Shown in pieces: positions 1-14,200 of a DNA stretch of 64,000 nucleotides. Each line of letters begins with the position of its first letter. Within the stretch, counting starts at the first letter, position 1. A model generated the notes under the pieces. That model saw only the letters and a list, made by a program, of their open reading frames with translations, was not told the DNA's origin and ran no database searches. Location of the stretch: contig NW_002476174.1 of assembly GCF_000189635.1 (NCBI RefSeq), positions 241,001 through 305,000 of the forward strand, written 5' to 3'. Source of the stretch: Tetrahymena thermophila SB210 (Eukaryota > Ciliophora > Oligohymenophorea > Hymenostomatida > Tetrahymenidae). The position numbers and the translations under genes were made by a program.

Positions 1-1709
1 AACAATAATCACCTTTGAAAAATGATTTAGCAAATACTGAAAATACGATTTAAAAATAAAATAGTGATTATTTAGCTTTCAAAAATAATTTAAGAAGACA
101 TTCTGAAGAAAATTTAAATAAAATTCAACAAAAATAAAATCTTATTTAAACAGCTAGATAAGAAAAAGTTTCTGGTCAGGAAAAATAAATTAATTTATAA
201 AGAGAGAACATTCAGATACTTCCTTTGACAAACAAAAACAAAAAAGATATTGATAGTTTTATAAATTCATCTAAAGCGAGTACTGCAAGACCTCTAACAA
301 CGAAAATGTTTTCTACAATGGACAGTGCATTAAAAAGCCAAAAAAGATTTGAAATCTTAATAAATCTTGCATAAAAAGGAATTAAGTCAAGAATAGTCGA
401 TGGAAATAATTTAAATTAAATTTCATCTCCTTCCGTTATCAAGTAAAAAATAGAGACACCATTCATGATTTATAGAGATAGTAATAAGAATTCTAATAAT
501 TAATATTCAAAACACACTTCCACTACAAACGATGATAGCTTTACAAAATAGAAGGAGTAAGTTTTAGAAATGTATGTTAGTGAATATGATAAAAATAACA
601 AATTTGAATATGTTAAATTAAACAAAGATGATGAATATCAAAAAGATAATATCTCATAAGAGTAATCAAAGCAAAATATACTTGACAAAAAGCAATCTAT
701 TTAAACTAGATATTCAATAAATAACTCAAAGAATTCAATATAAGAAAGTAAAACTGAGAGATCTTCAAACTCTGCTAACATGACTGATATTGAAAAATCA
801 TCTTAAAAACTTTTTATTTCTTAAAAAAATTCTAATTAGTAGAGTTATTTTAAGTACAGAAACCCATCTCTTAAAGGAAACTTTTAGTAGAACAATTTTA
901 TGAATTTTTAGAGCAGTCAAACAGATTCTACAGAGCTTTCTTTAAATTCTCTACAAACATATAGACCCAATACTACTTAAAATTCTGCTAATCGACTACA
1001 TACAATTAAGGAGATCAATTAAATTTAAAGTTCATCTTAAATAAAACCTTTTATCAGTCCATATTTAAGTCATAGGAGCTAACATAAATTTTAAATTAGC
1101 TATCCAAAGTATTTAAACAAAAAATTAAAAGAAAGAAATTAAAACTCCGAAGGTATGACTGATATAAGAGATCTAAAATCATATACATCACATTCCTCTA
1201 GAGCGAAATTTATAAGTACTAGCAGTAATAAAAATATAGATAGTCCATAACCTAAAGATAAAAAAGGTAGTAATACAAAAAATAAAAATGATATATTACT
1301 AACTGAAAGCAGTTATTAAGTTACTAATACAAATTTAAATACCTCAATTAATTAGTAAATATCTCCAAATCATAATATTCTAGATTTAAAATTCAGTCAG
1401 ATTTAAAGTAACTCTGCTTAAAATTTACTAACAAACAGGACAGATGAGTTTTAGATAGGAACTGCAACAACTAATCATTATGATAAAACTGAAAATAATG
1501 GTACTACTATCGATTAGAAATCAAATGACTAATACTCTTAACAAAATGAAAATCTCAACTTCCAAAATAAAGATTAAAATGCTTTGAATGAAGAAGAGTT
1601 AAAGACAAATACTTAATAACTTCAAATTAATAAATATTTTGCTTCTGAAAGTGATTATAATAAAAAAATTTAAGAAATTATTTAAGATTATTAAGATCAA
1701 AAAGACTGA
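1..1709 (+). CDS. Low-complexity protein of unknown function, C-terminal part (5' end outside window)
   Basis: Read with TAA/TAG as Gln, one frame is open from base 3 to the TGA at 1707-1709, giving about 568 residues with no intron. The start lies left of the window. The protein is rich in Ser, Asn, Gln and Lys with short charged stretches. Examples are KNKKDIDSFINSS near residue 80 and two copies of a GMTDI/MTDI segment, around 780 and 1155. No folded domain, signal peptide or membrane segment is recognisable, so it looks mostly disordered. Function is unknown. That it is a real gene is supported by about 1.7 kb without TGA in a sequence this AT-rich, and by the sharp drop to A/T runs after the stop. 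Confidence 0.75.
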
Positions 1710-2661
1710 GGGAGTATTAATCCTGAATTAATAATTAAAAAATTGTCTATGTAAAGTAATTTTATTTTATATATCCAATACTGGTTTTAAAATATAAATT
1801 TTATGAATTAGATTCAATTTATTCATTTAATAGCATCATTCAATTTTAACTAATTGTTCTATCAAATTTTAAGAAATATTTCTAATTTTTAATGCTCATT
1901 TTCTAATTAATTTTTAGTGTAAAAAACTATTTTTTTTACATATTTTCGAAAAAAAGAATTTTCTGCACCACATACCAAGATAAATGAAAAAAAATTATTT
2001 ATTATTTTTTTCTCAATTAATTTGTTAATCTTAACTTCTGATTTTTTCTAAAAAAATCGATTTAGCTAATTTTTTTTTTTTTTAAAAACTAGGTTATAGA
2101 TTAATTTTGTATTATTCAATATATATTATAAAAATAATAAAAATTTATATTGTTTTATCTCTAAAAACATTAATGATAATGAATGATATATAGTATAAAA
2201 TGATGATTATATTTATTTTTGATAAAATAATAAACTTTAATATTATATCAAACATTCAGTATGAAATCAATTCTAAAAAATTATTTATTATGCAATTCTT
2301 TCATGTGACACAGAAATTAAAAAATAGTTTTAATTTAAAAAAAATAGAAATGATATTTAAAGTAGTGTGTTGTAAATTAATTTAATTTATCAGAAAAATT
2401 AAAAAATACAATTAATTATTCCTTTAGATGAAATATCATTTTTAACTTGAATATAAATGATAATTTGCATAATTAAAAAAATTTTTTTAAAGTATTTTTA
2501 ATATTTGTGATGATAAATTATGACAATAAAACCGCGCATAGAAATTAAATATAAATAGATTCTACTAAATTAAAGATTCATTTATAATTTGGCTAACTAA
2601 ATTATTTGTTATCAATTATAATTTATAAAAGTAGAAAAGAGCAGATTTTTAAATTAGAAAA
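1710..2661. other. Intergenic, AT-rich
   Basis: Homopolymer A and T runs and dispersed TGA codons. A 61-codon open stretch at 2200-2385 is Ile/Phe/Lys-rich and resembles random AT-rich DNA. It probably holds the 3' UTR of the left gene and the promoter and 5' UTR of the MCM9 gene. No specific signal is recognisable. Confidence 0.6.
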
Positions 2662-5240
<2,579 letters not shown>

Positions 5241-6367
5241 TAATAAATTAATGAATCAAAATATATTTTAATTAGCAATACAAATATTTTACTTTTAAAC
5301 TTGAAATAAAATAAATAATTCCCAATCAGCTCTACAAAACATTAATAAAATGTTGATAAAAATATACTAAATCTTAATTTATCTGCTACATCAAAAGTAT
5401 GTAAAAATGTTAAATTAAATAAATTACTAAATATAAAATGTGCAAGTTTTAAATAGTTATTCATAAATTTTAGCAATTATTTTGTCATTTGTTAAAAGCT
5501 TTGTAAATAAATATAAATTTTATCTAACACTTGCTTGTAATATTAAATTTGGTTGTGTAAAAATCTTAAAATAAAATAATTTAACTTGAAATAAATATTT
5601 TTAAATTTTAAATAATTATTATTGATAAATAATAGAATATTTTTTGTTTATCTTGAAAATTCATTTTTATAAAACTTCTTATTTATTTTTATGTTAGTAT
5701 CTATTAATTTAAGTTTATATTGAAACAATTTTTAAATACCTATAATCCTCTAAGTTAAGGAAATAAAAAATAATTTTATACAAAGATTCTGAACTTAATT
5801 TTTTGTAACCTTAAAATTTGTTTTGATTTAATTTAATTCGACCTTAACTTAGAGAGTAGCCGATATATTTTATCTATATTTATTTTAAAATTAGATAAAG
5901 CTTAAAATATTAAAAATCTATAAATGTAAATCTTAGAATTATTTTTAATTGACATTATAGCTTTTTTGCTTGTTTGTTAGCTTCAATATACATTTTTATA
6001 AATTTAAAATCAAGTTATTAAGCTTATTTGTAAATTTTAAATTGGTTTTTAGAAAATAAGATTTATTTTGTATTATTTATGAATTTATAGCATTCAATAA
6101 AATTTAGAAAATAAACTTCTTTTATTTTTAAAATTTTAATGTTTATTATTAGCTGGATCTATATTTTATTAAAGCTGATTTGTTAGTTAAATCATTTATT
6201 TTTAATAATTGAAGTTTCTAATAAAATTAATATAAATCAATCTGATAATATTGACGACAAAAACATATAAATGGATATTATTGAATGGAACAATTATTAA
6301 ATTATTTCACAAATATTATTATCAAAGTATTCATTAAGTATAGGTTATTAGTTGTTAGCTCATAATT
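5241..6367. other. Convergent intergenic region
   Basis: Lies between the ends of the MCM9 gene (+) and the EF-hand gene (-), so it should hold both 3' UTRs. It is AT-rich with no convincing coding frame. The one structured element is a 13-bp perfect inverted repeat at 5748-5760 and 5842-5854. Confidence 0.6.
5748..5854. repeat. 13-bp perfect inverted repeat with 81-bp spacer
   Basis: CTCTAAGTTAAGG at 5748-5760 is the reverse complement of CCTTAACTTAGAG at 5842-5854. It sits between two convergent genes and could form a hairpin in either 3' UTR transcript. No family is recognised. Confidence 0.7.
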
Positions 6368-8684
6368 TCAAAATTGCTTAACAGGAGATTTAGGAGTAAG
6401 TTCATTCATAAATTCAGGGAAAGTGACTCTATTGTCTTGGTTCTTATCGTATCTCTTGATTAGAGTTTATAAGTCATTTGTAGAGACAAAAATACCATAA
6501 TCTTAGAGGATAGCCTTAAAATCATTAAGAGTGATGAAGCCATTTTCAAGGTTATCAATAGCCAAAAATGCATCGTATAAAGAAAACAAAGGTCTTCTGG
6601 AAAGCTTTTAACGGATATATTCAGCTTCGATTTCAGCTTGGAAAATCTTATTCAAAAGTTTTTTGTAAAGTCTTCTGGTTTCAAGAGAGAAATTAATCAA
6701 ACCATCATCGGGATTGAGATAGTTTGGAACTCTGCTCTTGCTCAAGGCAGCATATTCAATGCTAGCAGGTGTAACTAATTCAGAGAAATCGCTGAATTTT
6801 AATAATCCATCATTATCTCTATCATATCTCTTGTAGAATAAGTGTAACTCGTCCTTGGTTGGGTAGATACCTATTTATAATTTAATTTTTATTTTCTACA
6901 GGTTTACTTGTTTGAATTTTATTTTGTAATCTATTTGTTAGCTTAATTCTAGCTAGATTATTCTAATTTATTAAAATAATTTTTATTACCGATGTCGTTA
7001 AGAGAAAGTTCAAATTCAAATTTAGAAATGTATCCTCTTGCTTTCTTGTCGAAAATTCTGAAGGCATCTTCAGCATTGAAGTCGTGTCTAAAAGATAATT
7101 GATTCTTCAATTCTTCTACATCTCTATCAAGTACAATTTATTCTTTCAAGGCTCTGACAAGGTGTTCTTCTTCATTTCCTCTCATAGGTGATTTAGAAAT
7201 GTTAAGGTTAGAAGTGGCTGTTTAGTGGAATCCCTTTGAAGCACTTCCGTACATGCTTTGGGTAAGAGCAAGGTCTTTGCTGGGAGTATGGTAAGGAGAT
7301 CTTTATTAGGTGGTATATCTAACAGGAGAGCCATAGTTAGATCTTCTAGCAGGTGAGTAGTGACTGTTTCTAAGCTTTTCTAAGCTAGCAGATCTTGCAA
7401 GATAGTCTTGATATCCGATGTCCTTTTCAGCATCTTAGAAAGCTTTGCTAGAAGTCAATCTTGATGGAGTGTTATAAATGCTTCCTATAAAAATTGAAAA
7501 AGGAGTAATTTTTATAGTTTCAATTAAATTTTTCTATAAAAAATTTACTGTTTAAGTTAGATTGTCTGAAACCACGAGAAGAAGAACCAAGACGTGAGCT
7601 GTTAGCAATGTAAGAAGGAGAGGGTTCAACAGGAGTAATGATTTCTACGAATTGAGGATAGCTAATAACGTTAGTGTTGCTAACTCTTCTGAAGAAAGCA
7701 AGTAATTAATCTTGGCTCAATACTTTACCTTGAGATCTCATAAATTCATCAACGCTATTTATATAAAATTCAGTTAAATTATCATTTTTTTTGCATTCAA
7801 TCATAAAATAACTAAAAATTTATTTTATCTGCTTTAAAAAAATGTTAATTTTTTCATATTTAATGGCTAATTAGTTAAGTAATGCTAAATAAAACATTTC
7901 ATCTTAGTCTTTTTAAAAAGTTTTTATTCTGAATTTCTAATTAAATAAGTTATAAAAAAATTACGCAGAGATTGTAAGGGAGCCAGTGCGGACATCATCA
8001 ATAGCATTGAATAAATCAAGCTTGTTGAAATCGTAAGAACTGCACAAGATGTCCTTCAATGATTCTATATTTCTATAATTCTTGACTTCCTATTCAAGGA
8101 CTCTGGCGAGAGACCATTCAGCTTCATAACTATTTGAATTGCAAAATAAAATTTAATGCAAATACTGAGTATTTAATTTAGTAAAAACAAAGGAAACTAT
8201 TTAATTTACGGTAAACTTTCACCATCTTCTAAGTAATAGCCTTCTCTTAAATTGGCAATTTACTTGAGTCTGGCATCTTCTTAAGGCAAAATGCTTTCTG
8301 CAAAACTATTTTTAAGAAAAAAATTAATTAATTTTCTTGATAAATAAAGCAATAGAGATTTTGAAAGGAGAGTTCATTTATGAAATTGAAAATATTTAAT
8401 TACTCTGCATAAGTGACACGACCATCACCATTAAGATCAAGGATGCGAAGGAGTTAAATAGCTTCTTTGTGGCTGACCAAAATTTTGTTTTGTTCTAAGA
8501 AGTCAATTAAATCAGTGGCAGAGAGTTAGCCAGTCTTAGTTTGGTCGAGTCTACGGAAAGCGGATTAAGGCTCAAAGTGTCTTTGCTCAGCGAGGACTTA
8601 ACGAATAACTTCAGTCTTCTATTCACCTTCTGCAACGGCCTAAATTAAGTTAGATAACCTGTTCAAAGTGCGATATTATAACAT
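6368..8684 (-). CDS. Multi-EF-hand calcium-binding protein
   Basis: Six exons (8404-8684, 8210-8305, 7965-8129, 7549-7754, 6990-7484, 6368-6870) give 581 residues with all phases consistent. Canonical EF-hand loops are DLNGDGRVTYAD (spanning the first intron), DRDNDGLLKFSD and, near the C-terminus, DKNQDNRVTFPE. Degenerate hands include DQTKTGQLSATD, DDVRTGSLTIS, DKKARGYISKFE and IDNLENGFITLND, so at least seven hands are present. The middle (about residues 250-330) is a Ser/Tyr/Arg-rich linker. There is no signal peptide or membrane segment. Ciliates encode many EF-hand proteins of the cortex, basal bodies and cilia; the exact role here cannot be told from sequence. The start is the first ATG of the open frame, preceded by AT-only sequence. 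Confidence 0.9.
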
Positions 8685-10023
8685 TTATTTTTCTTCTTCA
8701 AAATCTAAAAAGTAATTTTTGTAGGTTTATTTATTTTTTATTATTGCTTGATAATTATTGATGCAAATAAAATTTTATTTATCTAAATTGATCTTGATTT
8801 TGACTGGCCTGCTTTAAAATAACTAAAGATCTTCAAAATTAATGAATTTTGACAAATAGATAATATCATTTGTATAAATGATATTGATTAGAATTCACTA
8901 AAATTTATCATTATTAAATTATTCAAACTAAATTAACAAGCAAGCATCAATCAATTGAAAAATGCACTGCAATCTTTTCTATTCGCTGGGGATAATTATT
9001 ATTAATGAGCAAATGAATGAAAAAATTCATCTATTTTTTTTGTTTTCCCCAACAATAAATCTTAATTAAAAATTATTCCTTTCTTTTTATCCATAAATAA
9101 TCTTTCCATCTGGCACAAAATCTTTCTAATTTTCTTAAATCATAATTTTTTACTGCTCCAATAATTAAAAATTCAATATGAGTATCTTTGTAACTCTGAC
9201 AATTTATTTTATGAAATACTGATTTATTTCCAATCATTTAAAGAAAGCATACAAAAATAAAAATTCTTTCCATTGAAAATTTATAAATTTATTTGTTGGT
9301 CAACTAATTCTTAAAAGATATCATTAATATTTTGCTTGGCTATTATTTGCTGCAATAAATTTTGTTAAAAAAAGATAACCATACATTCTTTCTTTATGAT
9401 GCTATTTAAAGCAAATTTATTATAAATGGAAGTATAAATTAATGTCGGTAAAGTCAATAATGTTAAGTAACAGAGATAAAAAAAGTTTTGTACATATGCT
9501 ATCAGATATTTTGTTTGGTTTATTTAATTACAAATTTAAAAATTAAGACTCATAGGTTATTATGTAATCTTTCTTACTTTTCATAAATATTTCTAAATTC
9601 TTTAGAAGGTTCCATATATTGAGATATTATAGATAAAAATATTATTTTTTTAAATGATTTATTCAATAAAATTACAAGATTGCACCTAATTGTTTGTAAA
9701 AACTATAGATAAATGCTTTGAGTTACTATTGTATATGATTGAAATAATTTAATACAAGTCTTTTTTAGTGACCACTTTAGTTTAGAAGAAAAGTTTATAA
9801 CCAAACTTTAAATAAACATAAAAGCTTTGTAAAAAAATCTATTTATTAATAAAGTATTTATTTGAAGACAATATAAATAATTAATGAATAGTGCACAGAC
9901 TTGATATTATTCAAGTATGTATATAAGTAATATATAGTTTGTATTTATTATATTTTTTATTTCTAAAAATAGATATAATTATTTTTTATTTTGATACATT
10001 TGTCAAAGCAAATATTGTACAAT
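8685..10023. other. Intergenic, AT-rich
   Basis: Upstream region of the EF-hand gene and 3' flank of the next minus-strand gene. It has A/T runs and many TGA codons in all frames. No gene, RNA or repeat was recognised. Confidence 0.6.
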
Positions 10024-11142
10024 TCACTAAGGTTTTGATAGATTCTTTAAAATGCCTAGAACATCTTCTATATCTTACTTTAAATCAGCAGTTCTATTTA
10101 AATAAATTAAAATAAATAAATAATAATAATACTTTAGTTTTAATTACCCTTATTTTTATAAGGTGCTTCTATCGTATTAGTTTGCAAAACTGTTTGCACT
10201 AGGAGGAGAGTTTTGTTAGTAGATACCAACTACCATCTTATTAGAGGAGTGATTCGAAAATTTTCTTGATACATTAGGATCTTATATTTAAGTGTTAGAA
10301 CCTACTCTGCTTGCTTAGAGACTCTTCTTTATAGATTTCTGAGAAGATATTTAGTTAATCTATTTAATTTATCAAATTTTGAAGTTAAATCTAATATGAT
10401 ACTAAAAATGTATTTACACTATTCTGTTAGGAGTTTATTTTTAATTTATTCTACTCTTCTAGCAATCTGCTGCTTTTTGTAGATGGTACGTAGACAGGCT
10501 TGTTGTTATCCAAAGAGCTTTGAGAGTTTATCAAAGGTTTAAAAGTGCATTCTTGCATTTCTAAGTTAGCTTTTTATTATTACCATTCTCTTATTTTTCT
10601 TTCCTTTTCCTAAACCCATTCAACATTTCTCTTCATGAATTCTTAAAATTTCATTCTTAATTATTTAATTTACAATAATTTAAAATTTAAACGACACTTT
10701 TAAAGTTTTAAAATAAATTTTGAGGAATTTTTTAATATTTTAAGAAAACATATTTTTTTTAACTAAAGAAATAAAAAATCTAAATGAAAAATAACATAAA
10801 AAATTACCTGTTTTCTTATTCTAGTTCTTGCAAATATTTTTGTTATTCTTCTGTGAGCTAACCAGAGTTTATTCCTTCTTGAATATTTTTTTAAATCATT
10901 AACTCCCTTTGGTCCTTAATATACTCCTAGTAAAGATAATCTTCATAATCCTGAGTATAGTTTACTTCATGAGAATTTAAGTTATTTGAGTAGGAGCTTT
11001 AGCTTTACATTTATTGTTGTGAAATATTAGTAGCCAAATTTTTGTTTGTATTGAGTGTGGGATTGCTTGTAAAAAGTCTATTTACTGTCTATGAAGCTGA
11101 TTATTCAGACTGCGAAGGAGATAAATGTTTTCCAGATTTCAT
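10024..11142 (-). CDS. Q-rich protein of unknown function with a CTFKP motif
   Basis: Four exons (10808-11142, 10418-10655, 10148-10359, 10024-10093) give 284 residues. The N-terminus is Ser/Asn/Gln-rich. Residues about 60-110 are charged and helical with many Gln. Around residue 140 is NLEMQECTFKPLI; a similar C-x-F-x-P-x-I motif recurs, from memory, in ciliate and other protist cytoskeletal or centrosomal proteins. The tail DIEDVLGILKNL looks helical. No membrane segment. Function unknown. The TGA at 10024-10026 follows a phase-2 intron of 54 bp. It lies about 100 bp downstream of the giant gene's 3' end on the same strand, so the two are tightly packed but have separate starts. Confidence 0.8.
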
Positions 11143-11237
11143 AATTCTAATAGTAATGTAAAAAAATATTTTTAACAAAAAATTATCAGAAAAATTAATA
11201 AAAATTAAGTTTGATTTAGTTTAAGTTAAAAAAAAAA

Positions 11238-14200
11238 TCAAAAAAAAGAATTTTATAAATTAAACTGAATAAATTTTAAAGTTGAGGAAGCTGAAATAAT
11301 AAATTGATGAATAAGATTAGTTTTTTTACGTTGCATCGATAGTAGGTTAGGTCTATGAATTAATTAATACCTAATACTCTTATTCTTCTTGTTATAGTTT
11401 ACTTTCAATTTTTTCCAGTTATTCTTTTTACTTTTATTTGTATGCTTAGAGTTGGCTTTGATTTTTTAACTAGAGAGGGCTTTCAGATTGTTTTGAGCTA
11501 GAGTAAATAGGTTGCTGTTTTTATGATTGAATTTAGCTTTGCTAATTTTGATTAGCGTTTTATTCATGATCTATCTGTTTAGTCTAATTATTTAAGTATT
11601 ATTATTATTGGAATCTTAAATTCTAGTTTTATTGGTAAATATTCTCTGGAGACTTTAATGATTGTGATGTTTAGTATTCTTATTCTTAATTAGTCTAAGA
11701 TACATTTATATTTTGATTGCTATTTTAGTTGCTATTAATTGATTTTTTTCTTTAGAATACTTGACTAGTGGAAAGCTCCTTATCTTAAATTTTCTTTTCT
11801 TGATATCTTTAGTAAAGATTGAGTGTATTCTAGTCATTATCATTTAAAGTAGATGAAGAAGCAAACTTTTAATTTTATGAAGTCTAGAGATTTTATTATT
11901 CTTTAGTAATGTTTTTACCACTTATTTTAACTTACAATGGTTAGCTTTATTCTTTCTAAACACTTTTTACTTTAGTTTGGGTATTCTAAGTAACTGGAGT
12001 TATCGAAATTTTATCTTTTTAATAGAATTTTTTAATTTAAAAGAATCTGAAATTTTAAAAATAAATTAATAAAATAAAATTATTTATTTATTTACTTCTA
12101 TCAGAAGTTCCTTAGGTAGAAAGAGTAATTTTGTAGGAAGGAGAATTTTTTCTATCAGAATCTGTAAGTTTCTTAAATTAAGAAGATTTAGATTCTATTG
12201 GCTAATCTGTGTTATGGCGAGAAATAGGTTTTTAAGTATTTGACTAACTAGCTTCAAAAGTTTAATTCTTGTGAAGGATAAATACTTTCTATTCTTATTA
12301 TTTTTCTTTCTTTTTAGTTTATTTAGCATTTTTATTAAGATTGAATTCTTCTCCTCCTTCTTACAGTTTTTTGATGGTAGCCTTTAGCGACTCAGACTAT
12401 GGACTTTGAATCTAAGATTAATTTGGAGATTTAACAGTGCTTTAGGATATATTAAAAACTGAAGTTTTATCAGCTTTAACTTGCTTTTTTTTATCTTACT
12501 ATTTAACAGTATCTTTAGGAGATTTAGAACCAATTCCTAATTCTTTATGGGATTTTAGCTGGACTTTCAATACTTCACCCTTTTATTTAAAAGAAGAATT
12601 TTTCAACTCTTCTTTATTATTCGATGATGTTATCTCCTCTTTTGAACCTGATTTAATCTTTTAGAAATCAATCTTAATACCAGAATTTTATTCAAATTTT
12701 TAAGGTGTTCTAATTGAATTCGGAGCTATTATTTATTTAATTAATATTTTTAAACCAAATTAATTTAATTATTAAAAAAATTACATTGCTTTTCTGTACT
12801 TCTTTTTTTAAGTGATGATGCTTTGTTATTCAGAATATTAAAAATATTCTGAGGCGTTTTTTAAAGATCTTCATTTAGAATAAGTTACTTTGCTTTTTAT
12901 TTTTGAATTTCCTATTAATCTTTTTATGCAGAATTATTATTGCTTCTGGATGATTATAGATCTTCAATGATGGTGTCTTGCTTAAAGTTATTTTATTGCA
13001 CCTTTTTTTGGTTATATTTTTATATTTTATCTTAAACATGCTACTGAATATCTTAAAACACTATAAATGTTCCAGAATCTTAGCTCTCCTTGCTTTCTTT
13101 CCTTTTCTATTCTAAATTTTACTTACTTCTTTTTATGAATTCGCTTGCAGTTAAGTTGGATTCGCTTGATTAAGATAATTCTGATTTTCTTAATATTTTT
13201 GATAATGACAAACTGCTTCCTGATTTTTGAATAGCTAAAGAGGAAGAAGATCTTGGAATATTTGGCTTTTTTGAAAGTTAAGATTGCTGTAATTAAACTT
13301 CAGATTTGTTTTTTTTAGGTATTTTCTTATCTGAGATATTATTAGGTGCTTCTTTATGATATTCTTGATCTACTTCTTCTACTTTCTCAAGAGGGATAGC
13401 ATCTTAAATACTTATTCTTAATTTTTAATTTTCTTAAGATCTATCTTCCTCATTATGACCACTTTATTCATCTAAAATATCTGCAATCTTTAAATTATTT
13501 TCTTACGTTTGATTTTCTTCAGCTTCCTCTAAAATATCATCATCATCTTCTTTTTCGTTATCTTTCTATTTTTCATTAGGAGTTTAATAAATGTTTTCTT
13601 AATTTTATTATCTTGATTTAGGAGATGGTGAAGCATTCTACTCAGGTAAGGATTAGTGGGATTCATTTTCTTAATTGTTTTGTGGTGTATATTCTCCGAC
13701 TATAAAATTATCTTATTGGTTTTATAATTTGTAAAGATTAATATTCAATGACGTAAGCTATGATCCATCATTTTTATTACTATAGCTCTCTTCTGTTATC
13801 TTTCCATCATTACTCATGTTCATTATTTTTTTCCCCCCTTTATTAGCTGATTTTTTTACTTTCTTTTCTTAAGTTTGGATTTCGTCTACTTGCACCATTT
13901 CTTCTCTATCACTGAGATTTGGAGATGAGGAGCTATACGAATCGTCAGCTCTGTTTTACTAGAATTTCGACTATTTATTTTAATTAACTGAGTAATTAGA
14001 CTCTCTGTTATCTCTCACACTATTATTTTCACTGAAGTATTTTGGTATATTTTCATATTCATCTTCTGCATCTTCGCATCCTTAATCTGTCTTCATACTT
14101 TAGCTGTGCTAAATCCTTGAGCTTTAACGGTCTGTATTACCACGCATAGTTCCTGCTTCTTAAGAGGAATTACAATCAGCATTTTAATTTTTATTAAAAG

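Noticed and set aside
2200-2385. 61-codon plus-strand open stretch rich in Ile, Phe and Lys
   Set aside because: Composition equals that of random AT-rich DNA, with no neighbouring exon. It lies in the flank between two genes.
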